Below, piece after piece: positions 31,882 through 40,821 of a stretch of DNA of 54,773 nt. Below the pieces are notes generated by a model, which was not told where the DNA came from, searched no databases, and saw only the letters and a program-made list of their open reading frames with translations. Each line of letters opens with the position of its first letter. Position 1 is the first letter of the stretch. The translations under genes and the position numbers were made by a program. Origin of the DNA: Methylobacterium sp. Leaf117 (GTDB lineage Bacteria > Pseudomonadota > Alphaproteobacteria > Rhizobiales > Beijerinckiaceae); assembly GCF_001422985.1 (NCBI RefSeq), contig NZ_LMNL01000039.1, positions 111,733-166,505 of the forward strand, read 5' to 3'.

Positions 31882-32823
31882 TTAGAAATAGCCCTCCTGC
31901 TTCTTGCGCTCCATGGCGCCGGCTCCGTCCTTGTCGATCACGCGGCCCTGGCGCTCCGAGGTGCGGGCGGCCAGGGTCTCGCCGATGATCTCCGGCAGCG
32001 TCGCGGCGTCGCTCTCGACGGCCCCGGTCAGCGGGTAGTCGCCGAGGGTGCGGAAACGGACCGACACCTCCTTCGGCGTCTCGCCGGGCTCGAGCGGCAG
32101 GCGCTCGTCGTCGACCATGATGAGCTGGCCGTCGCGCTCCACCACCGGTCGGGGCTTGGCGAAGTACAGCGGCACGATCGGGATCTGCTCCTGCTCGATG
32201 TAGAGCCAGACGTCGAGTTCGGTCCAATTGGAGAGCGGGAACACCCGCAGCGACTCGCCGCGCTTCTTCTTCATATTGTAGAGGTGCCAGGGTTCGGCGC
32301 GCTGGCGCTTGGGGTCCCAGCGATGCTGGGCCGTGCGCAGGCTGACGATGCGCTCCTTGGCGCGGGACGCCTCCTCGTCGCGGCGCGCCCCGCCGAAGGC
32401 CGCATCGAACTTGTGCTTGTCGAGGGCCTGACGCAGCGCCTGCGTCTTCATCACGTCGGTATGGACTTCCGAACCGTGGCTGACCGGGCCGATGCCGCGG
32501 GCCAGGCCATCCTGATTGGTGTGGACGAGGAGGTCCAGGCCGAGTTCCTGGGCGCGCCGATCACGGAACGCGATCATCTCCTTGAACTTCCACGTGGTGT
32601 CGATGTGCATCAGGGGGAACGGCAGGCGGCCGGGCGCGAAAGCCTTCAGCGCCAGATGCAGCAGCACCGACGAATCCTTGCCGATGGAATAAAGCATCAC
32701 CGGATTCTCGGTCTCGGCGACCGTCTCCCGCATGATGTGGATGCTCTCGGCCTCCAGGCGCTGCAGGTGCGTCAGCCGCGCGGACCGGCTCGCCGCCTGG
32801 GTGGTGAGGGGTGCGGCGCTCAT
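31882..32823 (-). CDS. cysD: Sulfate adenylyltransferase subunit 2
   Basis: 313 residues from ATG 32823. The catalytic subunit of ATP sulfurylase, an adenine nucleotide alpha-hydrolase fold. PP-loop: MLYSIGKDSSVLLHLALKAF. Further signatures: FPLMHIDTTWKFKEMI, AFGGARRDEEASRAKERI, and RVFPLSNWTELDVWLYIEQEQIPIVPLYFA. C-terminus ends KKQEGYF as in other CysD proteins. The start overlaps the cysH stop by 4 nt (ATGA), and the cysN start follows 1 bp after the stop: a tight operon. Confidence 0.94.
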   Translation of the reverse strand: MSAAPLTTQAASRSARLTHLQRLEAESIHIMRETVAETENPVMLYSIGKDSSVLLHLALKAFAPGRLPFPLMHIDTTWKFKEMIAFRDRRAQELGLDLLVHTNQDGLARGIGPVSHGSEVHTDVMKTQALRQALDKHKFDAAFGGARRDEEASRAKERIVSLRTAQHRWDPKRQRAEPWHLYNMKKKRGESLRVFPLSNWTELDVWLYIEQEQIPIVPLYFAKPRPVVERDGQLIMVDDERLPLEPGETPKEVSVRFRTLGDYPLTGAVESDAATLPEIIGETLAARTSERQGRVIDKDGAGAMERKKQEGYF

Positions 32824-33617
32824 CGGGCCATCTCCAGAGGTTTGGTGTGAAGGGTGGTTTCGAAGGCGGCCGCCTCCTGGCCGGGTGCGACGTTTTCTTC
32901 GGGCGCGTGGACATGCAGGCCGCACTCCTTCTTGGAGGCCTGCTCCCACCACCAGCGGCCGGCGCGCTCGTCCTCTCCGACCCGGATCGCGCGGGTGCAA
33001 GGGGCGCAGCCGATCGACGGGAAGCCGCGATCATGCAGCACGTTGTAGGGCACGTAGTTTTCCGAGACGAAGCGCTCGACGTCGGCACGGGTCCAGTCGG
33101 CGAGCGGATTGATCTTGATCAGGCCCCGCCCTTCATCCGCCTCGGCTAGGGGCGTCTCGGCCCGGTTCGCCGACTGTCCGGCGCGAAGGCCGGTGAGCCA
33201 GCCGGCGGCTCCCGCCAGCGCTCGGCCCAGGGGCTCGACCTTGCGGAAGCCGCAGCAGGCCTGCCGCGCGGCGACCGAATGGCGGAACCCGTTGATACCG
33301 GACTCGGCCACGAAGCGCTCCTCGTCCTCGCGCTCGGGCGCATAGGCGCGGATGCGGATGCCGTAGGCCGATTCGGTCTCGGTCCAGGTGTCGTAGGTCT
33401 CAGGGTAGAGCCGTCCGGTGTCGAGGGTGACGATCTCGGTCCGGCCCTTGTGCATCGCCACCGCGTGGGTGAGCGCCTGATCCTCGATCCCGAGGCTCGT
33501 GGTGAAGACCAGACGGCCCGGTACCGTCGACTCGATGAGTGCGATCCGGCCCTTGAGGTCGAGTCCCGCCAGGGCGGAGGCGAGGTCGCGCGCCGTGTTT
33601 TCCAGTTGAGAGGTCAT
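32820..33617 (-). CDS. cysH: Adenylyl-sulfate (APS) reductase
   Basis: 265 residues from ATG 33617; longer frames back to 33815 are rejected. It reduces APS to sulfite with thioredoxin. TTSLGIEDQALTHAV and LDTGRLYPETYDTW are the substrate-binding parts. The iron-sulfur cysteines are all present: Cys121-Cys122 (ACCGFRKVEPL) and Cys204/Cys207 (GCAPCTRA), which marks the enzyme as an APS rather than PAPS reductase. The catalytic Cys232 is in KKECGLH. First gene of cysH-cysD-cysN, facing the Lrp-type regulator across a region that holds a palindrome at 33657-33672. Confidence 0.94.
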   Translation of the reverse strand: MTSQLENTARDLASALAGLDLKGRIALIESTVPGRLVFTTSLGIEDQALTHAVAMHKGRTEIVTLDTGRLYPETYDTWTETESAYGIRIRAYAPEREDEERFVAESGINGFRHSVAARQACCGFRKVEPLGRALAGAAGWLTGLRAGQSANRAETPLAEADEGRGLIKINPLADWTRADVERFVSENYVPYNVLHDRGFPSIGCAPCTRAIRVGEDERAGRWWWEQASKKECGLHVHAPEENVAPGQEAAAFETTLHTKPLEMAR

Positions 33618-33656
33618 CAGAGACTTTGCGATGCTGGCTTGTCTGAAGTGTGAAAT

Positions 33657-33672
33657 GTTCGCTATAACGAAC
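33657..33672. promoter_or_regulatory. Palindrome upstream of cysH
   Basis: GTTCGCTATAACGAAC, perfect 5-bp arms (GTTCG/CGAAC) around CTATAA, 40-55 bp upstream of the cysH start and in the divergent region shared with the Lrp-type gene. A candidate operator for that regulator, or for another cys-controlling factor. Confidence 0.55.
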
Positions 33673-33842
33673 GCTGTCAAGGCATGGCGGCTATCTCCAG
33701 GGGGCAAACCCCACCGGCGATGCTCCTTGCGGCAACGGGCTCGGACGTATTCTGTTGCCCAACGAAGAAACTTCCTTCTCCATCGGACAGCGTTGCGTGC
33801 CGTCCCGCACGCCAACGCCGCTCACGAACCCGCGAGGCCAGC

Positions 33843-34349
33843 TTGGATTCGATCGATCTGAAGATCCTGGCGCTGCTCCAGCACGACGCCACCCTGTCCA
33901 TCGCCACCATCGGCGAAAAGGTCGGCCTGTCGCAGACGCCGTGCTGGAAGCGCATCCAGCGCCTCGAGGCGGATGGCGTCATCGACCGGCGCGTGGCCGT
34001 ACTCGATCCGGTGAAGCTCGGCCTCGGGCTGACTGTGTTCGTCTCCATCGAGACGGCGGATCACTCGCGCGAATGGCTCGAACGCTTCGCCGAGACCGTC
34101 TCGGCGATGCCCGAGGTGTTGGAATTCTACCGCATGGCAGGGGACGTGGATTACATGCTCCGCGTCGTCGTCGCCGATATGCGCGCCTACGATACGTTCT
34201 ATAAGCATCTCATCGCGACTCTGCCGCTCAAGAACGTGACCTCCCGTTTCGCGATGGAGAAGGTCAAATCCACCACCGCGCTGCCCCTCCCGGCCCCGCC
34301 TGCCAACGGTCGCTTCACCCCGACCCTGTCGGTGGTGGCCGGAGAATAG
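33843..34349 (+). CDS. Lrp/AsnC-family regulator of the sulfur genes
   Basis: 168 residues from TTG 33843 (LDSIDLKILALLQ), the point where family homology begins; the frame is open back to 33684 with no protein-like content. N-terminal HTH: SIATIGEKVGLSQTPCWKRIQRLEADGVI. C-terminal RAM (ligand/oligomerisation) domain: LTVFVSIETADHSREWLERF, VLEFYRMAGDVDYMLRVVV, FYKHLIATLPLKNVTSRFAMEKVK. Sits between cysH-cysD-cysN and cysJ-cysI, divergent from cysH and upstream of cysJ. Probable local regulator of sulfate assimilation; ligand not known. Confidence 0.85.
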   Translation: MDSIDLKILALLQHDATLSIATIGEKVGLSQTPCWKRIQRLEADGVIDRRVAVLDPVKLGLGLTVFVSIETADHSREWLERFAETVSAMPEVLEFYRMAGDVDYMLRVVVADMRAYDTFYKHLIATLPLKNVTSRFAMEKVKSTTALPLPAPPANGRFTPTLSVVAGE

Positions 34350-34446
34350 AATTCTCTTTTGCCCTGCTCGCGCAGGCAGCTCCTTCTACCGTGACGTCGT
34401 TCTGTAAAACGGACAACCCCGTTGACAGCCGGCCTCTCAGGACGAC

Positions 34447-36234
34447 ATGGCTTTCCTTATGGCACGACACGCGATCCTTCCCCGCACGGCTCCCTTCGGC
34501 GACACCGAACGCGCGAGCCTCGACGCCGTCCTCGGCGCCGCCACCCCGATACAGCGCGCCTGGCTGGCTGGCTTTCTGGCCGGCCTCGACGCCGGCGGAG
34601 CGCCGCAGGCCGCTGCCGTCCCGGCCGCGCCGCCAAAGGCGGCCGAGCCCCTGACCATCCTGTTCGCCAGTGAATCCGGAAATTCCGAGACGCTCGCCAA
34701 CAACATGGCCAAGCTCGCCCGCAAGAACGGCTTCAAGCCGAAGGTGGTCGATTTCGCCGATCTCGAGATCGCCAGCCTCGCCAAGGAGAAGCGCATCGTC
34801 GCCATCGCGGCGACCTGGGGCGAGGGCGAGCCGCCGGCCCGCGCGACGCGCGCCTACAACGAGCTGATGGGCGACGGCGCCCCGCGGCTGGACGGCGTCT
34901 CGTTCGGCGTGCTCTCGCTGGGCGACACCTCCTATGCCGAGTTCTGCGCCATCGGAAAGGCGCTCGACGCCCGCTTCGAAGCCCTGGGCGGCATCCGCGC
35001 CCACGAGCGTGCCGACCTCGACCTCGATTTCGAGACGCCGGCAGCGGCCTGGATCAAGGACACCCTGAAGGCACTCACCCCCCCGCCGAGCGCCGACAAC
35101 GTGGTAGCCGTCGATTTCGCCGCGCGGGTCGCGGGCGACGAGGACGACGACGTCGAGCCGAGCCGCGAGCCCAAGGTGGTCGAGGTCGTCGACCATGTGA
35201 ACCTGAACTCCTCGCGCTCCGACAAGGAGACCATCCACCTCGCCCTCGAATTCGAAGACGGAGCCCCCGCCTACGAGCCGGGTGATTCGCTGGAGATCTA
35301 TCCGGAGAACGACCCGGCCCTGGTCGACGAGATCCTCGCCGCCACCGGCCTGTCCGGCGACGCGGCGCTGCGCCAGGCCCTGCTGGCGGAGCGGGACATC
35401 ACCACCCTGTCGGCGACGACCGTGGAGCGCTTCGTCAAGGCCACCGGCCATGCCGAGGCGCAGAAGCTCATCGATAGCGGCGAGGCCAAGGCGTGGATCG
35501 AGGGGCGCCACCTCATCGATCTCATCCAGAGCTTCCCGGCCACGCTCACGGCCGAGCACCTCGGCACCATCACCCGGCCGCTGCCGCCGCGGGCCTATTC
35601 CATCGCCTCATCACGGAAGGAGGTGGGCGACGAGGTCCACCTCGTGATCGCGGCGGTGCGCTACGAGACCCATGGCCGGGCGCGCTCGGGTGTGGCCTCG
35701 ACCCATGTGGCCGACCGCATCCGCAACGGTGCCAAGCTGCGGGTGAAGCTGAAGCCGAACCGGCACTTCCGCCTGCCGCAGGACCCCGCCACCGACATCA
35801 TCATGGTGGGCCCGGGCACTGGCGTCGCCCCGTTCCGCGCCTTCGTGCAGGAGCGCCGGGCCGTCGCGGCCCCGGGCCGTTCCTGGCTGTTCTTCGGCGA
35901 CCGGCACTTCACCCACGACTTCCTGTACCAGCTCGAATGGCAGGAGGCCCTGGAGGACACGTCGCTGACGCAGATCGACGTGGCCTTCTCGCGCGACCAG
36001 CCGGAGAAGATCTACGTGCAGGACCGCATCGCCCAGCACGCGAAGGAGGTCGTCGCCTGGCTCGACGGCGGCGCCAGCTTCTACGTCTGCGGCGACGCCA
36101 CCCGGATGGCCAAGGACGTCCGCAACGCCGTGGTGAAGGCCTTCCAGGACGTGAAGGCGCTCAGCCCCGCCGACGCGGAAGCGGCGGTGGCCGCCCTGGA
36201 GAAGGCGCACCGCTACCAGCAGGACGTTTACTAG
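34447..36234 (+). CDS. cysJ: Sulfite reductase flavoprotein subunit
   Basis: 595 residues. Passes NADPH electrons through FAD and FMN to the CysI hemoprotein. Flavodoxin-like FMN domain at ~68-210: ILFASESGNSETLANNMA, TWGEGEPPARATRAYNEL, LGDTSYAEFCAIGKALD. FAD/NADP reductase half from ~235: PRAYSIASSRKEVGDEVHL (FAD), GPGTGVAPFRAFVQER (NADPH), FFGDRHFTHDFLYQLEWQ and VCGDATRMAKDVRNAV, ending RYQQDVY. Domain order matches E. coli CysJ. The regulator lies 97 bp upstream; cysI follows after a 180-bp gap holding a hairpin repeat. Confidence 0.93.
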   Translation: MAFLMARHAILPRTAPFGDTERASLDAVLGAATPIQRAWLAGFLAGLDAGGAPQAAAVPAAPPKAAEPLTILFASESGNSETLANNMAKLARKNGFKPKVVDFADLEIASLAKEKRIVAIAATWGEGEPPARATRAYNELMGDGAPRLDGVSFGVLSLGDTSYAEFCAIGKALDARFEALGGIRAHERADLDLDFETPAAAWIKDTLKALTPPPSADNVVAVDFAARVAGDEDDDVEPSREPKVVEVVDHVNLNSSRSDKETIHLALEFEDGAPAYEPGDSLEIYPENDPALVDEILAATGLSGDAALRQALLAERDITTLSATTVERFVKATGHAEAQKLIDSGEAKAWIEGRHLIDLIQSFPATLTAEHLGTITRPLPPRAYSIASSRKEVGDEVHLVIAAVRYETHGRARSGVASTHVADRIRNGAKLRVKLKPNRHFRLPQDPATDIIMVGPGTGVAPFRAFVQERRAVAAPGRSWLFFGDRHFTHDFLYQLEWQEALEDTSLTQIDVAFSRDQPEKIYVQDRIAQHAKEVVAWLDGGASFYVCGDATRMAKDVRNAVVKAFQDVKALSPADAEAAVAALEKAHRYQQDVY

Positions 36235-36243
36235 GACACGAGC

Positions 36244-36372
36244 ATGACCCTCCCCCTCCGCGGGGAGGGTGCCTGCGGAGCAGGCGGGAGAGGGGCAACC
36301 TCTCCGGATAGGGCGCTCCCCTCACCCGACCCGCTTCGCGGGCCACCCTCTCCCGCAGAGGAGAGAGGGAAG
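36244..36372. repeat. GC-rich intergenic hairpin element (REP-like)
   Basis: Between cysJ and cysI: ACCCTCCCC(CT)CCGCGGGGAGGGT is self-complementary, and the second half (CTCACCCGACC...ACCCTCTCCC, GGAGAGAGGG) repeats the theme in inverted form. Such CCCTCTCCC-rich palindromic elements are scattered in intergenic regions of many Hyphomicrobiales. No other copy is visible in this window. It could attenuate or stabilise the cysJ-cysI transcript. Confidence 0.6.
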
Positions 36373-36413
36373 AGCCCGCACCGCTCAACATCGAAAAGAC
36401 CGGAAAGCCCGCC

Positions 36414-38210
36414 ATGGCCGACAAGACCACCACCCGCACCTACGAGACCCCGCCCACCGACCGCCCGATCTCGGACGCGGAAGCGGCGCGCGCGGCCGGT
36501 CTGGCCGCCAACGAACACATCAAGATCGCCAGCGGCTACCTGCGCGGGACCCTCGCGGACGGCCTGCTGAAGCACGCCACCGGCGCCATCTCGGAGGATG
36601 ACGGGCAGCTCGTGAAGTTCCACGGGATGTACCTGCAGGACGACCGCGACATCCGGGCCGAGCGCACCAAGAAGAAGCTCGAGAAGGCCTACAGCTTCAT
36701 GATCCGCCTGCGCATCGCCGGCGGCGTCGTCACCCCGAAGCAGTGGCTGGCCTTGGACGAGATCGCCACGACCTACGCGGGCGGGGCGCTGCGCGCGACC
36801 ACGCGCCAGACCTTCCAGTATCACGGCGTCATCAAGTCGAACCTGAAGCGCACGATGGCGGCCATCGACGCGACGCTCCTCGACACCATCGCGGCCTGCG
36901 GCGACGTCAACCGCAACGTCATGGCGGCGACCAACCCGGCCCAGACCGGCGCCCACAAGGCCGCCTACCTGCTCGCCAAGGACATCTCCGACTCGCTCCT
37001 GCCCAAGACCAGCGCCTGGCGCGAGATCTGGCTCGATGGCGAGCGCGTGGTCGGCGGCGAGGAGGTGGCCGAGGTCGAACCGGTCTACGGCAAGACCTAC
37101 CTGCCGCGGAAGTTCAAGACCGTGGTAGCGGTGCCCCCGTCCAACGAGGTGGACATCTTCGCCCACGATCTCGGCTTCATCGCCATCCTGGACGAGACGG
37201 GCAAAGTCACCGGCTGGAACGTCACGGTGGGCGGCGGTATGGGCATGACCCATGGCGAGACCGACACCTTCCCGCGCACCGCCGACGTGATGTGCTTCGT
37301 CGAACCGGCGGACGCCCTGAAGGTCGCCGAGGCCGTGATGACGGTGCAGCGCGACTGGGGCAACCGCAAGGTCCGCAAGAACGCCCGCCTGAAATACACC
37401 ATCGAGCGTTACGGCCTCGCAGCCTTCCGGGCCGAGGTCGAGACGCGCATCGGCAAGCCGCTCGCCGATCCGAAGCCTTTCGCGTTCACCGGCAACGGCG
37501 ACCGCTACGGCTGGACCGAGGGCGACGACGGGCGCCATCACCTGACGCTCTACGTCGCCTCGGGCCGGATCAAGGATTACGACAACGGTCCGCAGTTGCT
37601 CACCGGCCTGCGCCGGATCGCCGAGATCCATCAGGGCGATTTCCGCCTCACCGGCAACCAGAACGTCATCATCGCCAACGTGCCGGCCGAGAAGCGGGCC
37701 GAGATCGAGGCGCTGGTGGACCAGTACGGCATGCTGAAGGGCGCGAGCGCGCTGCGCCGCAACTCCATGGCCTGCGTCGCCCTGCCGACCTGCGGCCTGG
37801 CGCTCGCCGAGAGCGAGCGTTACCTGCCGAGCCTGATGGACGAGTTGGAGGCGAGCCTTGCCTCCCACGGGCTTCAGGACGACGAGATCACCATCCGGAT
37901 GACCGGCTGCCCCAATGGCTGCGCCCGGCCGTTCATCGCCGAGATCGGCCTCGTCGGCCGCGGCCCCGAGCGCTACCACCTCTATCTCGGGGCGGCCTTC
38001 GACGGTTCGCGCCTGGGCAAGCTCTTCGCGGAGGACGTCACCGCCTCGGAGATCAAGACGATCCTGGACCCGCTCTTCGCGGCCTATGCTAGGCACAAGC
38101 AGGCTGGCGAGCGCTTCGGCGACTACCTCATCCGTGACGGCTACGTGACCCGGACGATCAACGGACCCGACTTCCACGACCACACCGGCGCCCTCAAGAG
38201 CGCGGCCTGA
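36414..38210 (+). CDS. cysI: Sulfite reductase hemoprotein (nitrite/sulfite reductase family)
   Basis: 598 residues. Reduces sulfite to sulfide with siroheme and a [4Fe-4S] cluster. The four cluster cysteines are visible: Cys454 and Cys460 (ACVALPTCGLALAESER) and Cys499 and Cys503 (GCPNGCARP). Other conserved parts: LRATTRQTFQYHGV, NVMAATNPAQTG, GMGMTHGETDTFPR, and FRLTGNQNVIIANV, the two pseudo-symmetric substrate-binding halves. Pairing with cysJ upstream supports NADPH-sulfite reductase. A stem at 38224-38249 follows. Confidence 0.93.
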   Translation: MADKTTTRTYETPPTDRPISDAEAARAAGLAANEHIKIASGYLRGTLADGLLKHATGAISEDDGQLVKFHGMYLQDDRDIRAERTKKKLEKAYSFMIRLRIAGGVVTPKQWLALDEIATTYAGGALRATTRQTFQYHGVIKSNLKRTMAAIDATLLDTIAACGDVNRNVMAATNPAQTGAHKAAYLLAKDISDSLLPKTSAWREIWLDGERVVGGEEVAEVEPVYGKTYLPRKFKTVVAVPPSNEVDIFAHDLGFIAILDETGKVTGWNVTVGGGMGMTHGETDTFPRTADVMCFVEPADALKVAEAVMTVQRDWGNRKVRKNARLKYTIERYGLAAFRAEVETRIGKPLADPKPFAFTGNGDRYGWTEGDDGRHHLTLYVASGRIKDYDNGPQLLTGLRRIAEIHQGDFRLTGNQNVIIANVPAEKRAEIEALVDQYGMLKGASALRRNSMACVALPTCGLALAESERYLPSLMDELEASLASHGLQDDEITIRMTGCPNGCARPFIAEIGLVGRGPERYHLYLGAAFDGSRLGKLFAEDVTASEIKTILDPLFAAYARHKQAGERFGDYLIRDGYVTRTINGPDFHDHTGALKSAA

Positions 38211-38223
38211 ACCGGCCTCATCG

Positions 38224-38249
38224 GTCCGGAGGGTCGAGGCCCTCCGGAC
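38224..38249 (+). terminator. Hairpin after cysI
   Basis: GTCCGGAGGG, 6-nt loop, CCCTCCGGAC, perfect 10-bp stem 13 nt past the cysI stop. Only a short weak T-rich stretch follows. Confidence 0.6.
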
Positions 38250-38425
38250 GGCTCTCTGCTCCCAGAGAGGGAGGGCCCGCAAGCAGGAAATCGTTGCGAT
38301 GCAGCATCGGGCCAACGTGCTGCGGCATCCCGCAAGACTAAAGACTCGCCGCGAACTTCGTTAACCCACCGCGCAACCGTTCCGGCCCATCCCCGTTGTC
38401 CGTCGAGACAGCCGGGGAGGCCCCA

Positions 38426-38623
38426 ATGGCCAAGCATGAAATTTTGAGCTTCTTCGAACATCGTCGCGATGGCGCCTGGATCTGCGTCAAGCCCTTCACG
38501 CTGACGACGAAGGAGAGCCGCGTCGACATTCAGCAGGGTATGCGGTTCGATTACGGCAAGCGCGTCGGCGGCGTCGATCTGGCCGAATACTTGGAGCAAT
38601 TGGGTTCCCAGTTCGGCTCCTAA
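38426..38623 (+). CDS. Small conserved-looking protein, unknown function
   Basis: 65 residues from ATG 38426 (an in-frame ATG at 38396 would add MSVETAGEAP). Starts MAKHEILSFFEHRRDGAWICVKPF, a compact beta-rich sequence, then TKESRVDIQQGMRFDYGKRVGGVDLAEYLEQL. GGGGAGG lies upstream of the start. No membrane segment. The low-complexity-free composition and ribosome site argue for a real gene; function unknown. Confidence 0.6.
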   Translation: MAKHEILSFFEHRRDGAWICVKPFTLTTKESRVDIQQGMRFDYGKRVGGVDLAEYLEQLGSQFGS

Positions 38624-38773
38624 GCATCGAAACCTTCGCCACGGCCCGTCGCATCCTCGTACGCATGGGCCGGGCGTTGCCTGGGCCTGACTCGCCTCAG
38701 GGTTCCCGTCGCTGTACCCGGCGCCATCCATTCGGGACCGTCACGACGCGTCGGGAGATTTGTGATTTTTTGA

Positions 38774-38789
38774 CGTTGCGGTCGCAACG
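38774..38789. promoter_or_regulatory. Palindrome directly upstream of the second TetR gene
   Basis: CGTTGCGGTCGCAACG: perfect 7-bp arms around GT, ending 15 bp before the regulator start at 38805. Size and place fit an autoregulatory TetR operator. Confidence 0.65.
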
Positions 38790-38804
38790 GCCTAGTTTAC
38801 CCGG

Positions 38805-39428
38805 ATGATGCGTTCCGCGGTCATCGACCGCACGATCCCCGAAGAGGCTGCCCCCACCACCCGCTGCCGGATCCTGGCGACGGCCGAAGAGGCGTTCCGC
38901 GTCGTCGGCTATCAAAAGACCACCGTCGCCGACATCGCCAAGACGCTGCGGATGAGCCCAGCCAACGTGTACCGCTTCTTCGACTCGAAGAAGGCGATCC
39001 ACGAAGCCGTCATCAAGCGGCTGATGGACGACACCGAGCTCAGAGTCACCGAGGTCGTGGAGACGCCCGGCCTGAGTGCCGGGGATCGCATCGCCCGCAC
39101 GATTACGGTCATGCATACGGCTTGCGTCGAACGCTGCGAGGCCAACCCGCGCCTGCACGAGATGGTCGAAGCGGCGATCACCGAGAGTTGGAACGTGTGC
39201 CGGGCGCATGTCGATCAGATCGGCTCGCTGTTCGAGCGCCTGGTCCGCGAGGGCGCCGAAGCGGGTGAGTTCGTGGTGGCCGATCCCGCCCTCGCCGCGG
39301 CCTGCATCCACACGGCGATCATCCGTTACTGTCATCCCGCACTCGTCAGCCACTACCCGGATGCCGGAGCCCCGCCCTTGGCGGCCATGATCGAGTTCCT
39401 GATCGGAAGCCTGCGGCCTCGCACCTGA
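38805..39428 (+). CDS. TetR/AcrR-family transcriptional regulator
   Basis: 207 residues. N-terminal HTH: RCRILATAEEAFRVVGYQKTTVADIAKTLRMSPANVYRFFDSKKAIHEAVI, with the standard YRFFDSK recognition helix. The C-terminal helical ligand domain has several cysteines and a HEMVEAAITESWNVC segment; it resembles the TetR_C subtype often next to RND efflux genes, but no pump is near. It is upstream of the convergent arsB. Probably represses itself through the palindrome at 38774-38789; other targets are not evident. Confidence 0.85.
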   Translation: MMRSAVIDRTIPEEAAPTTRCRILATAEEAFRVVGYQKTTVADIAKTLRMSPANVYRFFDSKKAIHEAVIKRLMDDTELRVTEVVETPGLSAGDRIARTITVMHTACVERCEANPRLHEMVEAAITESWNVCRAHVDQIGSLFERLVREGAEAGEFVVADPALAAACIHTAIIRYCHPALVSHYPDAGAPPLAAMIEFLIGSLRPRT

Positions 39429-39479
39429 GGGTCGTTCGTCCGGACATCCCGGGGTCGAAACAGGCTGCGCCGGTCCACC

Positions 39480-40787
39480 TTACGGGACGATCGGCTGCGT
39501 CCCGAGCAGCGGCAGCCAGGCTGCGAGCGCCAGAAGCGTCACCGCCAGTACGGGCGGGGTGATGACGAGCCCGACCCGCATGTACTGCCCCCACGTGATG
39601 GTCTGGCCTTTCGACGCCAGGACATGCAGCCAGAGCAGGGTCGCCAGACTGCCGATGGGCGTAAGTTTCGGCCCGAGATCGCAGCCGATCAGGTTGGCGT
39701 AGATCATCAGCTCCCGGGTCAGCGGTGTCAGGGCCGGGGCCTGCTGGATCGACAGCGCGCCGACCAGCACGCTCGGCATGTTGTTCATCACCGAGGACAG
39801 GATCGCGGCGGCAAACCCGGTGCCAAGCGTCGCGACCCAGGGGCCATGCCCGGCCAGCCACACGAGGCCCTTGGCCAGCGCGTCGGTCAGGCCGGCATTC
39901 CGCAGGCCATAGACCACGAGGTACATGCCGAGGCTGAACAGCACGATCTGCCAGGGCGCACCGGTGAGCACCTTGCGAATGGGAATGACCCGGCTGCGCA
40001 GCGCCAGACCGAGCAGCACCGCAGCGCCCGCACAGGTGACGACGGAGACCGGGACGCCGAGCGGTGCGGTGATGAAATAGGCGAGCAGGAGCAGGCCAAG
40101 CAGCGGAAAGGCGGCCTTGAACACGACCGGATCATGGATCGCGTCCCGAGGCGGTTCCAGTTCATCGACCGGGTACGTCGCTGGCAGGTCGCGCCGGTAA
40201 TAGGCCCACAGCACCACCAAGGTGGCGGCCAGCGACACCAGGTTCACCGGGACCATCACGGCAGCGTAGCGGCCGAAGGTCACGTCGAAGAAGTTCGCCG
40301 AGACGATGTTGACGAGGTTCGAGATCACCAGCGGCAGGCTGGTGCTGTCCGCCACGAACCCGCAGGCGACGATGAAGGCCAGCGCCGCCGCCGGCTTGAA
40401 GTTCAGCCGGAGCAGGATGGCCAGCACGATCGGCGTCAGGAGCAGGGCCGCGCCATCGTTGGCGAACACCGCCGCGATGGCGGCACCGAGCAGAATGACC
40501 AGCGGGAACAGCAGCCGGCCCCGGCCGCCGCCCCAGCGGGCGATGTGCAGCGCCGCCCAGTGGAAGAAGCCGGCCTCGTCCAGCAGCAGCGAGATGATGA
40601 TGAGTGCCACGAAGGTGAACGTGGCATCCCAGACGATCTGCCAGACCACCGGAATATCACCCGGCTGGATCACCCCCGTGGCGAGGGCGACCGCGGCACC
40701 GATCAGGGCGCTCCATCCGATCCCGAAGCCCCTGGGCTGCCAGATGACGAACACGAGGGTGACGAGGAAAATCGCAAGCGCGAGCAT
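39480..40787 (-). CDS. arsB: Arsenite efflux transporter (ArsB/NhaD superfamily)
   Basis: 435 residues with about 11-12 hydrophobic helices from the start (MLALAIFLVTLVFVIWQPRGFGIG). Exports arsenite or antimonite across the inner membrane, energised by proton motive force. ArsB landmarks: LLLDEAGFFHWAALHIARWGGGRG, FANDGAALLLTPIVLAILLRL, GFVADSTSLPLVISNLVNIVSANFF and ANLIGCDLGPKLTPIGSLATLLW. It belongs to the ArsB class, not the Acr3 class. Last gene of arsR-arsC-arsB, 34 bp after arsC. Confidence 0.9.
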   Translation of the reverse strand: MLALAIFLVTLVFVIWQPRGFGIGWSALIGAAVALATGVIQPGDIPVVWQIVWDATFTFVALIIISLLLDEAGFFHWAALHIARWGGGRGRLLFPLVILLGAAIAAVFANDGAALLLTPIVLAILLRLNFKPAAALAFIVACGFVADSTSLPLVISNLVNIVSANFFDVTFGRYAAVMVPVNLVSLAATLVVLWAYYRRDLPATYPVDELEPPRDAIHDPVVFKAAFPLLGLLLLAYFITAPLGVPVSVVTCAGAAVLLGLALRSRVIPIRKVLTGAPWQIVLFSLGMYLVVYGLRNAGLTDALAKGLVWLAGHGPWVATLGTGFAAAILSSVMNNMPSVLVGALSIQQAPALTPLTRELMIYANLIGCDLGPKLTPIGSLATLLWLHVLASKGQTITWGQYMRVGLVITPPVLAVTLLALAAWLPLLGTQPIVP

Positions 40788-40821
40788 CGGCGAGGTTTCT
40801 TGTTGTGGTTGCAGGTGAGGC

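Noticed and set aside
29355..31988. Very long open frame opposite the aminotransferase and cysN
   Set aside because: It mirrors two well-recognised genes on the other strand; its Arg/Gly/His-rich content is the usual antisense pattern of high-GC DNA.
36231..38315. 694-codon open frame opposite cysI
   Set aside because: Antisense shadow of cysI; no domain or ribosome site.
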